Assembly (NCBI RefSeq): GCF_001310895.1
Contig: NZ_BAZS01000018.1
Span: 1 to 64,000, forward strand
Source: Virgibacillus halodenitrificans JCM 12304
GTDB taxonomy: Bacteria; Bacillota; Bacilli; Bacillales; Amphibacillaceae
Reading direction: 5' to 3'
Length of the DNA: 64,000 bases
Positions 55,891 to 64,000 of the stretch are shown here, in pieces (positions within the stretch are counted from its first letter, which is position 1; every line of letters begins with the position of its first letter). Below the pieces are notes generated by a model. The model was not told the DNA's origin. It did not search any database and saw only the letters and a list, made by a program, of their open reading frames with translations. The position numbers and the translations under genes were made by a program.

Positions 55891-56361
55891 GTGAGTTTAC
55901 ATGTCGTTCTATTTCAACCAGAAATACCAGCGAACACTGGAAATATTGCCAGAACTTGTTTAGCAACAGATACAACACTTCATTTAGTTCATCCGCTAGG
56001 GTTTTCAACAGATGATAAAATGCTTCGTCGAGCTGGATTGGACTATTGGAAGAATGTGGATATCAAGGAATATAAGAACATAACGGAGCTTTACAACACA
56101 TATCCTGAAGGTGAATATTATTATATAGAAAACTTTGGAACCAAACATTATACAGACTATGATTTTTCTAACAAAGAGGAAGATTTGTTTTTTGTTTTCG
56201 GCCGGGAACAGATGGATCCACTTCAATTATTAGAGGGAAAAGAAGAGCAATGCCTCCGTATTCATATGAACGATAAAGTACGGTCTTTAAATCTATCGAA
56301 TACGGCGGCTATTATTATATATGAGGTACTGCGTCAGCAAGGTTTTCCAGATTTGTCTTAG
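55891..56361 (+). CDS. trmL: tRNA (cytidine(34)-2'-O)-methyltransferase
   Basis: This 156-residue SPOUT-class enzyme (CspR in B. subtilis) methylates the ribose of the wobble base in tRNA-Leu. VVLFQPEIPANTGNIARTCL at the start is the family signature. LFFVFGREQMDP near residue 95, and RSLNLSNTAAIIIYEVLRQ at the end, form the SAM-binding trefoil knot. It starts at GTG with TAAGGAG upstream. It is the last gene of the queG-ogt-yhbB-trmL run, and a terminator lies 90 bp downstream. Confidence 0.95.
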   Translation: MSLHVVLFQPEIPANTGNIARTCLATDTTLHLVHPLGFSTDDKMLRRAGLDYWKNVDIKEYKNITELYNTYPEGEYYYIENFGTKHYTDYDFSNKEEDLFFVFGREQMDPLQLLEGKEEQCLRIHMNDKVRSLNLSNTAAIIIYEVLRQQGFPDLS

Positions 56362-56447
56362 TAAAAATGACCTGCACCGACTATTATAATTCTTAGGGAG
56401 GCTCCTGTTTGGAAAAAATGTAATCTGATAAACTATTTCAATAACAT

Positions 56448-56483
56448 GAAAAGCCGTGATGCAACTATACATCACGGCTTTTG
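56448..56483. terminator. Bidirectional terminator after trmL
   Basis: AAAAGCCGTGATG pairs perfectly with CATCACGGCTTTT around an 8-base loop. It lies between trmL and the small minus-strand gene and suits both. Confidence 0.9.
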
Positions 56484-56497
56484 GAATTAGATAAACA

Positions 56498-56599
56498 TTA
56501 TTGATTTTTCTTTGGGACTGCCGGCTTTGCTTCATATCCGGAAGTGAAGGTTGAGATAATAAAAGTTAAAACGACTCCCATTAGTAATGCTAATTTCAT
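56498..56599 (-). CDS. 33-residue membrane or secreted peptide of unknown function
   Basis: The peptide begins MKLALLMGVVLTFIISTFTS, a signal-peptide-like hydrophobic segment, and continues GYEAKPAVPKKNQ, a short basic tail. AAAGGAGGAG lies 6 bases before the ATG, and a strong terminator follows 15 bp after the stop. These signals make a real gene likely despite its size. No family was recognised. The hydrophobic stretch could be a membrane anchor. Confidence 0.65.
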   Translation of the reverse strand: MKLALLMGVVLTFIISTFTSGYEAKPAVPKKNQ

Positions 56600-56876
56600 G
56601 CGAAACTCCTCCTTTGTATGTAAAAGAACGATTAGATGTAATTATGTCCTTATTATACCTAAATATTCGCTTTATGTGAACCAGAGAAATCCATTATTTT
56701 TCCCTACAGGTAGTTTGAAAAAACTTACAATAAAAATACTGGTAACATTATATTGTTTAAGGTAATAAAATAGGGTATATTAGTTGATGAAGTCATTCGT
56801 CAGTTCTATAATGTAGATGGATGTGAATAACCGTTACATAACGGATAACGCTAACTTCTAATGGGGGTATAAAAAC

Positions 56877-59741
56877 GTGGCACAGAATGTAGAATCTAAT
56901 GAAAGATTCTGGGCAGAATTTCATGGTCCTAACATGGGGTATGTTGAGGAACAATATGAGCTTTACAAAGAGGATCCAAATCTTGTCGATCAATCTATTA
57001 AGCAAATGTTCGATCGGCACGGGGCTCCTGAATGGTTAACACAACCTAATAGCAGTGTGCAAGAAGAGCAACAAGGGACCTCAATTAAGGATATTAAGAA
57101 GCTTACCTCAGCAATGAAACTTGTTGAGGCTATTCGTCGTTTTGGTCATCTAGAGGCGGATATTTATCCAGTTGGTCCACAGGAAGACAGAAAATCACCC
57201 TTGGTTGAACCGCATTCATATGGGTTAAGTGAGGATGATTTGGCAAACATGCCAGCAGCTTGGCTATGGGAGAAAGCGCCAAGTAGTGTTAAGAACGGGC
57301 TGGATGTTATTAAAGAATTAAAGAAATATTATTCAGGAACAATTACTTTTGAGTATGACCACATGAATAATGATGAGGAGCGTAAGTGGCTTCTTGATTT
57401 GATTGAAGCAGGGCATGCACGTCTTGATCTATCAGATGAGGAGAAGAAGCAACTACTTGAACGACTTTCACATGTAGAAGGTTTTGAAAGCTTTCTTCAA
57501 AAAACTTTCGTTGGTCAGAAACGTTTTTCAATTGAAGGATTGGAATCAATGGTTCCGATGCTTGATCAGATTGTAAAATATGCTACGGAAGATAAAATTG
57601 AAAATATAATGATGGGAATGGCGCATCGCGGACGTTTGTCTGTACTTGCACATGTTTTGGGAAAACCGTATGATAAAATTTTCTCTGAGTTTCACCATTC
57701 ACCTGATAAAGAATTAATACCATCTGAAGGTTCTATGGGAATTAATTACGGTTGGACTGGAGATGTGAAATATCACTTTGGAGCTACTAGAGATGTTAAA
57801 GAAGGCGATGAGACGAAAACACGTATAACACTCGCTCATAATCCATCTCATCTTGAGTTCGTGAACCCTGTGGTGGAGGGGTTTGCGCGTGCTGCACAGG
57901 ATGAACGGTCTCAAAAGGGATATCCAAAAGGTGATTTGAATAAGGCATTCAGTGTACTTATTCACGGCGATGCTGCCTTTATTGGAGAAGGTGTAGTAGC
58001 AGAGACGTTGAATTTGAGTGGATTACCTGGGTATTCCACAGGAGGAACGCTCCATATCATTGCAAACAACTTGGTAGGTTATACGACAAATCAAACAGAT
58101 GGCCGTTCAACCAGATATGCAAGTGATTTAGCCAAAGGATTTGAAATTCCAATTATTCACGTTAATGCAGATGATCCAATTGCTTGTATTTCAGCAATTA
58201 AGATTGCATATGATTATCGTCAAAAATTTAATAAAGATTTCTTGATTGATTTAGTAGGATATCGTCGATACGGTCACAATGAAATGGATGAACCTCGAAC
58301 TACACAGCCGGCGCTTTATCAGAAGATTGATGAGCATCCTACTGTAGCGAATGTTTATGCCGGAGTGTTAAGAGATAAAGGTGTTATCGGGGAAGATACT
58401 TTCAAAAAAATACAAGAGGATGTAGAGGATCATCTTCGTGGAATTTATGATAGTATGAAAGAAAATGAAGCAGGCTCTGTAGAAGTTCCAAACATGCCAA
58501 AAGTATTGGCAAATGGATTGGATCGATTTGAAACAGCTGTGGACTTGGATACGTTAAAAGCTCTGAATGAGGGATTATTGAATAGACCTGAAGGCTTTAA
58601 CGGCTTTAAAAAATTGGAAAAGATTTTAAGCCGACGCAAAAATGTACTTGAGGAAGGTAACAAAGCGGATTGGGGTGCTGGAGAGGCGTTAACTTATGCT
58701 TCCATTCTTCAGGATGGTATTCCAATCCGATTGACTGGTCAAGATTCAGAGCGAGGAACATTTGCACATCGCCATCTAGTACTTCATGATGTGGAAACAA
58801 ATGAAAAATATTGTCCGATGCATGGTCTTGAACAGGCGAAGGCATCGTTCGACATCCGAAACAGTCCTTTATCTGAAGCAGGCGTACTAGGCTTTGAATA
58901 TGGCTATAGTGTTGAATCACCGAATACTCTAGTAATTTGGGAAGCGCAATTCGGAGATTTTGCAAACGCTGGTCAGGTAATCTTTGATCAGTTTATTTCA
59001 GCCTCTCGTGCCAAGTGGGGTGAAAAATCCAATATGGTTATGTTGCTTCCGCACGGATATGAAGGGCAGGGACCTGAGCATTCAAGTGCTCGCTTGGAAA
59101 GATTTTTGCAGATGGCTGCAGAAAATAACTGGATTGTAGCTAATGTGACTTCTTCTGCTCAATTCTTCCATTTGATCCGTAGGCAGGCAGCAATGCGAGG
59201 GAAAGAAGAAGCTAGACCATTAATATTAATGACACCTAAAAGCTTATTGAGAAACCAGCGCGTAGCTTCTGTTGCAGAGGAATTCACAAATGGTAAATTC
59301 CAGCCCTTACGTTCTCAGCCAAACTTAAAGGTAAGTAAAAAGAATGCCAAACGGTTATTAATTGGAAGTGGGAAAGTAATGGTCGATATTGAAGAGGCTA
59401 TTGCTAATTCTGAAGAAAAGTTTGATTGGTTACGCGTCTTGCGACTTGAACAAATTTATCCATTCCCTAAAAAGGAACTAGAAAAAGAGATAAAAGAACT
59501 GCCTAATCTGGAAGAAATAGTTTGGGTACAGGAAGAACCAAAAAATATGGGGAGCTGGGATTTTGTAGATGATTATTTAAGAGATCTTTTACAAGAAAAC
59601 CAGTCATTACGTTATATTGGACGGCCGGATCGTTCATCACCTGCTGTTGGTGTGCCGAATGTGCATAAAACAGAGCAAAATCAGATTGTACAACAAGCAA
59701 TTAACCCGTCTAAAGGAGGAGATTCCAGTGAAAGAAATTAA
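56877..59741 (+). CDS. odhA: 2-oxoglutarate dehydrogenase E1 component
   Basis: This 954-residue thiamine diphosphate enzyme of the TCA cycle decarboxylates 2-oxoglutarate and passes the succinyl group to E2. It opens [20 protein letters not shown], the usual OdhA start. [19 protein letters not shown] near residue 247 holds the conserved His-Arg. [18 protein letters not shown] near residue 363 is the ThDP-binding region. The pyrimidine domain has [16 protein letters not shown] near residue 615. It is close to B. subtilis OdhA (944). It starts at GTG with GGGGG upstream and overlaps odhB by 14 bp. Confidence 0.97.
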   Translation: MAQNVESNERFWAEFHGPNMGYVEEQYELYKEDPNLVDQSIKQMFDRHGAPEWLTQPNSSVQEEQQGTSIKDIKKLTSAMKLVEAIRRFGHLEADIYPVGPQEDRKSPLVEPHSYGLSEDDLANMPAAWLWEKAPSSVKNGLDVIKELKKYYSGTITFEYDHMNNDEERKWLLDLIEAGHARLDLSDEEKKQLLERLSHVEGFESFLQKTFVGQKRFSIEGLESMVPMLDQIVKYATEDKIENIMMGMAHRGRLSVLAHVLGKPYDKIFSEFHHSPDKELIPSEGSMGINYGWTGDVKYHFGATRDVKEGDETKTRITLAHNPSHLEFVNPVVEGFARAAQDERSQKGYPKGDLNKAFSVLIHGDAAFIGEGVVAETLNLSGLPGYSTGGTLHIIANNLVGYTTNQTDGRSTRYASDLAKGFEIPIIHVNADDPIACISAIKIAYDYRQKFNKDFLIDLVGYRRYGHNEMDEPRTTQPALYQKIDEHPTVANVYAGVLRDKGVIGEDTFKKIQEDVEDHLRGIYDSMKENEAGSVEVPNMPKVLANGLDRFETAVDLDTLKALNEGLLNRPEGFNGFKKLEKILSRRKNVLEEGNKADWGAGEALTYASILQDGIPIRLTGQDSERGTFAHRHLVLHDVETNEKYCPMHGLEQAKASFDIRNSPLSEAGVLGFEYGYSVESPNTLVIWEAQFGDFANAGQVIFDQFISASRAKWGEKSNMVMLLPHGYEGQGPEHSSARLERFLQMAAENNWIVANVTSSAQFFHLIRRQAAMRGKEEARPLILMTPKSLLRNQRVASVAEEFTNGKFQPLRSQPNLKVSKKNAKRLLIGSGKVMVDIEEAIANSEEKFDWLRVLRLEQIYPFPKKELEKEIKELPNLEEIVWVQEEPKNMGSWDFVDDYLRDLLQENQSLRYIGRPDRSSPAVGVPNVHKTEQNQIVQQAINPSKGGDSSERN

Positions 59742-61020
59742 AATACCAGAGCTAGCCGAATCCATTACTGAAGGTACTATTGCAGAGTGGTTAGTCAAAG
59801 AAGGCGACAAAGTAGAAAAAGGTGATCCAGTAGTTGAATTAGAAACAGACAAAGTTAATGTCGAAGTGAACTCCGACTATGCGGGTGTCATCACTGAAAT
59901 TGTTCAAGGTGAAGGTGAAGACGTTGAAGTGGGAGATATTATTGCCAAGCTAGATGAAAATGGGGAAGCTGGCGCTGATACTTCCAGCAATGAAGAGCCA
60001 AAAGAAGAGAAGCAAGAAGATGTAAAAGAAGAACCGAAAGAAGATAAGAAAAAAGAAGAAGCTACAGTTGAAAACACGGAAAAAGCATCAAAGAAGGATC
60101 AAAAGGACGACAAAAAAGGAGACGTAATTGCCTCTCCTGCAGCGAGAAAACGAGCTAGAGAACTTGGAATTGATTTAAGCACAGTCAGCTCCCGTGATCC
60201 ACTTGGAAGGATCCGGCCGGAAGACGTAGATGCTGCTGCCAAGGATACATCAGAGAAGAAAGAATCCAAGCCAGCTAAGAAAGAAGCACCAAAGACAGAG
60301 GAAAAAACAGAATTTGATAAGCCAGTAGAACGTGTGAAGATGTCACGTCGTCGTCAGACAATTGCAAAGCGTCTTGTTGAAGTACAACATGAAGCAGCTA
60401 TGCTTACTACATTTAACGAAGTTGACTTAACCAATGTAATGAAACTTCGTAGTGAGAGAAAAGAAAAGTTTATTGATAAGCATGGAGTAAAGCTTGGATT
60501 TATGTCCTTCTTTACCAAAGCAGTTGTGGGCGCATTGAAAGAATTCCCACTATTAAATGCTGAGATTCAAGGTAATGAGCTTGTTCTTAAAAAATTCTAT
60601 GATATTGGTATTGCTGTGTCCACAGATGATGGATTAGTAGTTCCGGTAGTACGTGACGCTGACCGTCTTGATTTTGCAGGCGTAGAACGTGAAATCGGAA
60701 ATCTCGGTAAAAAAGCACGGGATAAGAAGTTAGCAATGGAGGACCTACAAGGTGGTTCATTTACAATTACAAATGGTGGCACATTTGGTTCCATGCTATC
60801 TACCCCTATACTAAATGCGCCACAGGTTGGTATTTTAGGAATGCATAATATTCAAAAGCGTGCTATGGTGATGCCAGATGATACAATTGAAGTACGCCCA
60901 ATGATGTATTTAGCTCTTTCTTATGATCATCGCATTGTTGATGGAAAGGAAGCAGTACAGTTCCTAGTTAGAGTGAAACAATTACTTGAAGATCCATATG
61001 ACCTTCTATTGGAAGGCTAA
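59728..61020 (+). CDS. odhB: Dihydrolipoyl succinyltransferase (E2 of 2-oxoglutarate dehydrogenase)
   Basis: This 430-residue E2 has an N-terminal lipoyl domain with the lipoyl lysine in [11 protein letters not shown] near residue 42. A charged, Lys/Glu-rich linker (about 90-130) follows, then a small E1/E3-binding domain ([16 protein letters not shown]). The C-terminal catalytic domain has the active His in [14 protein letters not shown] near residue 403. The GTG at 59728 with AAAGGAGGAG upstream is chosen over a longer frame reaching back into odhA. It overlaps odhA, implying coupled translation; E3 is not encoded here. Confidence 0.97.
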   Translation: MKEIKIPELAESITEGTIAEWLVKEGDKVEKGDPVVELETDKVNVEVNSDYAGVITEIVQGEGEDVEVGDIIAKLDENGEAGADTSSNEEPKEEKQEDVKEEPKEDKKKEEATVENTEKASKKDQKDDKKGDVIASPAARKRARELGIDLSTVSSRDPLGRIRPEDVDAAAKDTSEKKESKPAKKEAPKTEEKTEFDKPVERVKMSRRRQTIAKRLVEVQHEAAMLTTFNEVDLTNVMKLRSERKEKFIDKHGVKLGFMSFFTKAVVGALKEFPLLNAEIQGNELVLKKFYDIGIAVSTDDGLVVPVVRDADRLDFAGVEREIGNLGKKARDKKLAMEDLQGGSFTITNGGTFGSMLSTPILNAPQVGILGMHNIQKRAMVMPDDTIEVRPMMYLALSYDHRIVDGKEAVQFLVRVKQLLEDPYDLLLEG

Positions 61021-61032
61021 TATAATGAAAGA

Positions 61033-61075
61033 AAACAACCGTTATCTGGACAAGCAGATAGCGGTTGTTTTTTGT
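61033..61075 (+). terminator. Terminator of odhAB
   Basis: AAACAACCGTTATCT pairs with AGATAGCGGTTGTTT (one G-U), followed by a T run. Confidence 0.9.
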
Positions 61076-61290
61076 CTATAATGTTTGTGGTTGTCGCAAG
61101 TCTAGATAAAATACGAGAGCATTTCGATATCAATCATTTAGTAAATCGGAAGGCCCCTGAAAAAAGTACTGTTTTTATAGTATTTTAGAATGTAAGTATT
61201 CATATGAAATTTAACTGAATCTCTATGTTAAAAAGGCGTAAAGTAGGGAATTGATAAGATGTTAAAGAAATTTACAGAAAAAACTTTCAC

Positions 61291-61319
61291 TTGACAGACG
61301 TCTGACAACTTGGTACAAT
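61291..61319 (+). promoter_or_regulatory. nupC promoter with overlapping palindrome
   Basis: A perfect TTGACA (61291-61296), a 17-bp spacer and TACAAT (61314-61319) form a strong promoter. The -35 box and spacer are covered by an 18-bp near-perfect palindrome, TTGACAGACGTCTGACAA (61291-61308), whose core CAGACGTCTG is perfect. This is a likely repressor site; the regulator is not known. Confidence 0.75.
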
Positions 61320-61373
61320 TGGCATAGAAAGTAGAAATGAAAACATTTACAAAAAATAAGGGAGGCTCATTCC

Positions 61374-62561
61374 GTGGCAATTCTTCTTGGAATAGTAGCA
61401 ATTATCGTGGTCCTCGGGCTAGCATTTCTAATGTCTAATGACAAAAGAAATATTAATTATAAAGGCATAGGAATAATGTTAGTTTTACAATTGTTAACAA
61501 CCTGGTTCATGTTTACAACCGAGATTGGTCAATTTATCATTAATAAAATCTCTGCAGGTTTTAATAAATTAATTGAATTTGGGACAGAAGGGGTTAATTT
61601 TGTTGTTGGTGGATTTGTTGTTGAAGAAGGAGGCGTTTTCTTTTTTAACGTTCTATTACTTATAATTTTCTTCGCAACAATTTTATCTGTACTAACTTAT
61701 TTGAAAATCCTTCCTCCAATTATAAAGTATTTGGGTGGTTTAATTTCAAAAATTACCGGACTTCCTAAAGTTGAATCCTTTAATGCGGTTAACAGTATCT
61801 TTTTTGGTCAATCAGAAGCACTAATTGCAATACGGACACAGTTCCATCATTTAAATGATAATCGTCTTTATATTGTAAGTGCTTCCGCGATGGGATCTGT
61901 ATCAGCTTCCATTGTTGGAGCGTATCTGCAAATGCTTCCCCCAGAGTATGTTTTGGTAGCACTACCACTAAATATGTTTAGTGCTTTAATGGTTGCATCC
62001 ATTATTGCTCCTGTTCGTGTGCCAAAAGAAAAAGATATTGTTGATATTAAAGATGTTACTAATGATAAAAGTATTTTTGAAGCAATGGGTAACGGGGCAT
62101 TAGAAGGTGGTAAAATTGCTTTAATCGTTGCTGCTATGTTAATAGCCTTTATTGCATCCTTGGAACTCGTTAACTGGTTAATTCAATTGGTATTCGCTGG
62201 TATAACGTTACAGGAAATACTAGGGTATATCTTATCACCAATTGGAATTTTAATGGGAATTTCACCGGGAGAAGTGGTACAAGCCGGTTCTGTTATGGGT
62301 ACAAAAATTGTTACAAACGAATTTGTAGCTATGCTTGATTTCCAACCTATGATTGCAGATATGTCTGAAAAAACAGTAGGGATTGTATCCGTATTCCTTA
62401 CAAGTTTTGCTAACTTCTCCTCAATCGGTATTATTGCTGGTACAGTTAAAGGAATTGATAGTGAGAAAGCTGTCAGCGTATCCGGTTTTGGTCTTAAGTT
62501 ATTAGTAGGTGCTACACTAGCTTCTATTCTATCCGCCACTATTGTTGGACTATTTTTATAA
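61374..62561 (+). CDS. nupC: NupC-family nucleoside:cation symporter
   Basis: This is a 395-residue concentrative nucleoside transporter with about 10 hydrophobic segments. Family motifs include SFNAVNSIFFGQSEALIAIR near residue 138 and SASAMGSVSASIVGAYLQML near residue 166, then GNGALEGGKIA and FANFSSIGIIAGTVKGI near the end. It should import nucleosides with protons or sodium. It starts at GTG with GGGAGG upstream. It is transcribed alone from a strong, probably regulated promoter. Specificity for pyrimidine or purine nucleosides cannot be told. Confidence 0.92.
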   Translation: MAILLGIVAIIVVLGLAFLMSNDKRNINYKGIGIMLVLQLLTTWFMFTTEIGQFIINKISAGFNKLIEFGTEGVNFVVGGFVVEEGGVFFFNVLLLIIFFATILSVLTYLKILPPIIKYLGGLISKITGLPKVESFNAVNSIFFGQSEALIAIRTQFHHLNDNRLYIVSASAMGSVSASIVGAYLQMLPPEYVLVALPLNMFSALMVASIIAPVRVPKEKDIVDIKDVTNDKSIFEAMGNGALEGGKIALIVAAMLIAFIASLELVNWLIQLVFAGITLQEILGYILSPIGILMGISPGEVVQAGSVMGTKIVTNEFVAMLDFQPMIADMSEKTVGIVSVFLTSFANFSSIGIIAGTVKGIDSEKAVSVSGFGLKLLVGATLASILSATIVGLFL

Positions 62562-62566
62562 ATGTT

Positions 62567-62596
62567 GAAGGCTACCCTTATGGGTGGTCTTTTTTG
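62567..62596 (+). terminator. Terminator of nupC
   Basis: AGGCTACCC pairs with GGGTGGTCT (with a G-T pair) around a short loop, followed by six T. Confidence 0.85.
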
Positions 62597-62689
62597 TTGT
62601 ATCGAGCTTTCATCTAAAGCACAAAATATATAAACTATTAAATAACTTTTGATGCTTAATCTAAGTATGAAAAATAAATTTATTGCTGG

Positions 62690-62972
62690 AAAGCCCATTG
62701 AAATATTGAGTCTGATTACGCCACCGCTATGTAAAATACTGCGCTTTTCGGGGGCGGCTGATGAGCCTCGGGCCAACACGATGTTGGTCATGAAGGCGTT
62801 GCGACAATGGGTTTCGATGGGGCGAGTATGCGCAAACGGTCTTTGATGGGACGAGTAATCGCAGTCCCAGCCCCAGGACGTCGCGACTTTAGCCTTCCAA
62901 CCCCTATTACGCATTCCGGGGTCTCACCTATGCCTCATCTCCCCCAGAAGTCTCCGTATTTTCCTCCGCTCA
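62690..62972. repeat. GC-rich intergenic repeat with a nested segment
   Basis: The ends, CTGCGCTTTTCGGGGGCGGC near 62738 and CCGTATTTTCCTCCGCT near 62955, belong to the same family as the block at 36838-36962. The middle carries a hairpin CCAACACGATGTTGG (62773-62787) and a longer inverted pair, AAGGC and TTGCGAC with GTCGCGAC and GCCTT, about 90 bp apart. This looks like one repeat placed inside another. No protein is encoded. Confidence 0.7.
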
Positions 62973-63118
62973 AAGTTAATTTTTAAAAATATTAGATTAT
63001 TATTAGAAGCTGAAACGTACTTAATTTATACTTCAAGTACAAGTTTGTGTGATCTTAGCCTATCTGGTTTTTAGGTGACATACCACTATATTCAGCAGTT
63101 TAAAGCAGATACGAATTG

Positions 63119-63242
63119 ATTGGAGCGAAAGGGGGCGACTCCTACCGGAATAGCATGAGCTGAAGACCCTGGACGTAGCGTAGCGGAGGAAGCGGCTGAA
63201 GCCATGCCGGTGGAAAGCGTCCCCCTGCAGCGGAAATCAATG
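63119..63242. repeat. GC-rich intergenic repeat, opposite orientation
   Basis: This block of about 124 bp (GATTGGAGCGAAAGGGGGCG to GCAGCGGAAATCAA) has inverted ends, TTGGAGCG-like and CAGCGGAAATCAA, and inner segments GGACGTAGCGTAGCGGAGG and GGTGGAAAGCGTCCCCCTGC. Read on the minus strand it resembles the other Bacillaceae GC-rich intergenic repeats in this window. Together with the preceding block it fills the 877-bp gap before the aldehyde dehydrogenase gene. Confidence 0.7.
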
Positions 63243-63438
63243 GGGTTATCCCGCTTCTACTGTGGCTTAATCTCTCACTAGTAACTAAGGCATATCAGTA
63301 ACTATCATTTATTGAATGGTCTTTTAGTAATAGTTAATCTTAAGGTAAGATGATTGTGCTTCAGAAATTAATAAGGATAACAATGTTTAGACACTTCTAT
63401 GAAAGGAAAGATAATTAGCAGAGAGGAGTGGCTATATA

Positions 63439-64000
63439 ATGAATAATCAGTTGAATTTATTTATAGATGGAGAATGGATAGAAACAAATGACAAATTGAA
63501 GGTATTGAATAAATATAGTGGAGAAACATATGCGGAGGTTTCTAAAGCTGGGGAAAGAGAAGTAAATAAGGCAATAGAAGGAGCAGAACGAGCATTTAAG
63601 CAAGAAGAACTTCCACCTTATAAGCGTTATGAAATAATTAAAAAAGTATCCGAGTTGTTGCAGGAAGAAAAAGAATCGTTCACTAATTCTATCATAAGTG
63701 AGGCTGGGAAGCCACGTAAGCAAGCAAGTACAGAAGTAGACCGTGCGATCCAAACCTTTGAAGTAGCTGCAGAAGAAGCAAAACGAATCAGTGGTCAAGG
63801 GGTACCAGTAGAGCTGCGCCAGGATCAGAAAATCGTATGGCATTCACTATTCGAGTCCCAGTTGGGGTGGTAGGCGCAATTACGCCATTTAATTTCCCGC
63901 TTAATTTGGTTGCACATAAAATTGGTCCGGCATTGGCTGCAGGGAATTCGGTGGTTTTAAAGCCTGCGAGCGCAACACCGGTTACCTCATTAAAACTAGC
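63439..64000 (+). pseudogene. Aldehyde dehydrogenase, frameshifted and cut by the window edge
   Basis: This is the N-terminal part (about 185 residues) of an NAD(P)-dependent aldehyde dehydrogenase. It opens LNLFIDGEWIETNDKLKVLN and has SIISEAGKPRKQASTEVDRA near residue 88. The first frame ends at 63873. Adding one C at 63819-63821 gives [20 protein letters not shown] and then [20 protein letters not shown], which holds the conserved Pro-Phe-Asn-Phe-Pro motif, and the frame stays open to the window end. GAGAGGAG precedes the ATG. The substrate-specific region lies outside the window. The lesion is probably a sequencing error. Confidence 0.85.

Noticed and set aside
62183-62914. 243-codon minus-strand open frame
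   Set aside because: It is antisense to the end of nupC and runs through its terminator and a GC-rich repeat; no recognisable domain and no start signals.
63457-63843. 128-codon minus-strand frame opposite the aldehyde dehydrogenase
   Set aside because: Antisense shadow rich in Phe, Leu and Tyr; the plus strand holds clear family motifs.

Overview
The window looks like chromosomal DNA of a low-GC, endospore-forming member of the Bacillaceae, most like Oceanobacillus, Virgibacillus or a near relative. The grounds are AT-rich DNA with strong GGAGG-type ribosome binding sites, frequent GTG and TTG starts, small spore protein genes (sspL, a CsgA-like gene, a YpzI-like gene), S-box and guanine riboswitches, a Bacillus-type Fnr, and gene orders shared with Bacillus subtilis (xpt-pbuX, sppA-yteJ, argCJBD-carB, yhbA-yhbB-cspR, odhA-odhB). 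The genus is inferred from gene content, not from a marker gene. No prophage, insertion sequence, CRISPR array or rRNA was seen; there is one tRNA gene (Gly, UCC).

Layout. 0.2-3.6 kb: peptide-binding lipoprotein, a 52-bp tandem repeat, lone glcD. 3.6-13.9 kb, mostly minus strand: methyltransferase, TANGO2-like protein, frameshifted ilvE, serA with a class V aminotransferase (probably serine synthesis), a stress protein, and a three-gene methionine operon under a SAM riboswitch. 14.3-19.5 kb: CBS protein, two RDD membrane proteins, exonuclease, SppA, acyl-CoA ligase. 19.6-23.2 kb: sspL, CsgA-like gene, a structured RNA candidate, a VOC protein, and the guanine riboswitch-xpt-pbuX unit. 23.2-29.4 kb: a composite repeat, two drug/metabolite transporters, YpzI-like gene, oxidoreductase, DNA glycosylase, and a candidate type I toxin-antitoxin locus. 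29.4-38.3 kb: SDR protein, SAM hydrolase overlapping an M20 amidohydrolase, CtaG, YhgE-like protein, DinB protein, a long repeat element, and an alpha/beta hydrolase. 38.4-46.1 kb: argCJBD-carB. 46.1-50.6 kb: S9 peptidase, a small ATPase, D-amino-acid transaminase and divergent fnr. 50.8-56.6 kb: tRNA-Gly, second composite repeat, an ABC-class ATPase, queG-ogt-yhbB-trmL. 56.9-62.6 kb: odhAB and nupC. 62.6-64 kb: intergenic repeats and the start of an aldehyde dehydrogenase gene.

Two themes stand out. Six conserved genes are frameshifted (ilvE, an EamA/EmrE transporter, yhgE-like, an alpha/beta hydrolase, an S9 peptidase, an aldehyde dehydrogenase), and five of these are explained by loss of one base, mostly in a short G or C run. 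That pattern points to consensus errors in the sequence more than to true pseudogenes. Second, the intergenic regions hold several repeat families, including two loci at 23.3 and 51.0 kb that share an ~88-bp leader followed by five 40-bp tandem units.

The least routine items are the toxin/antisense locus at 28.9-29.3 kb, the structured RNA candidate at 20.1-20.3 kb, the composite repeats, a perfect-armed Fnr/CRP-type palindrome upstream of fnr, and an arginine cluster that has carB but neither carA nor argF.
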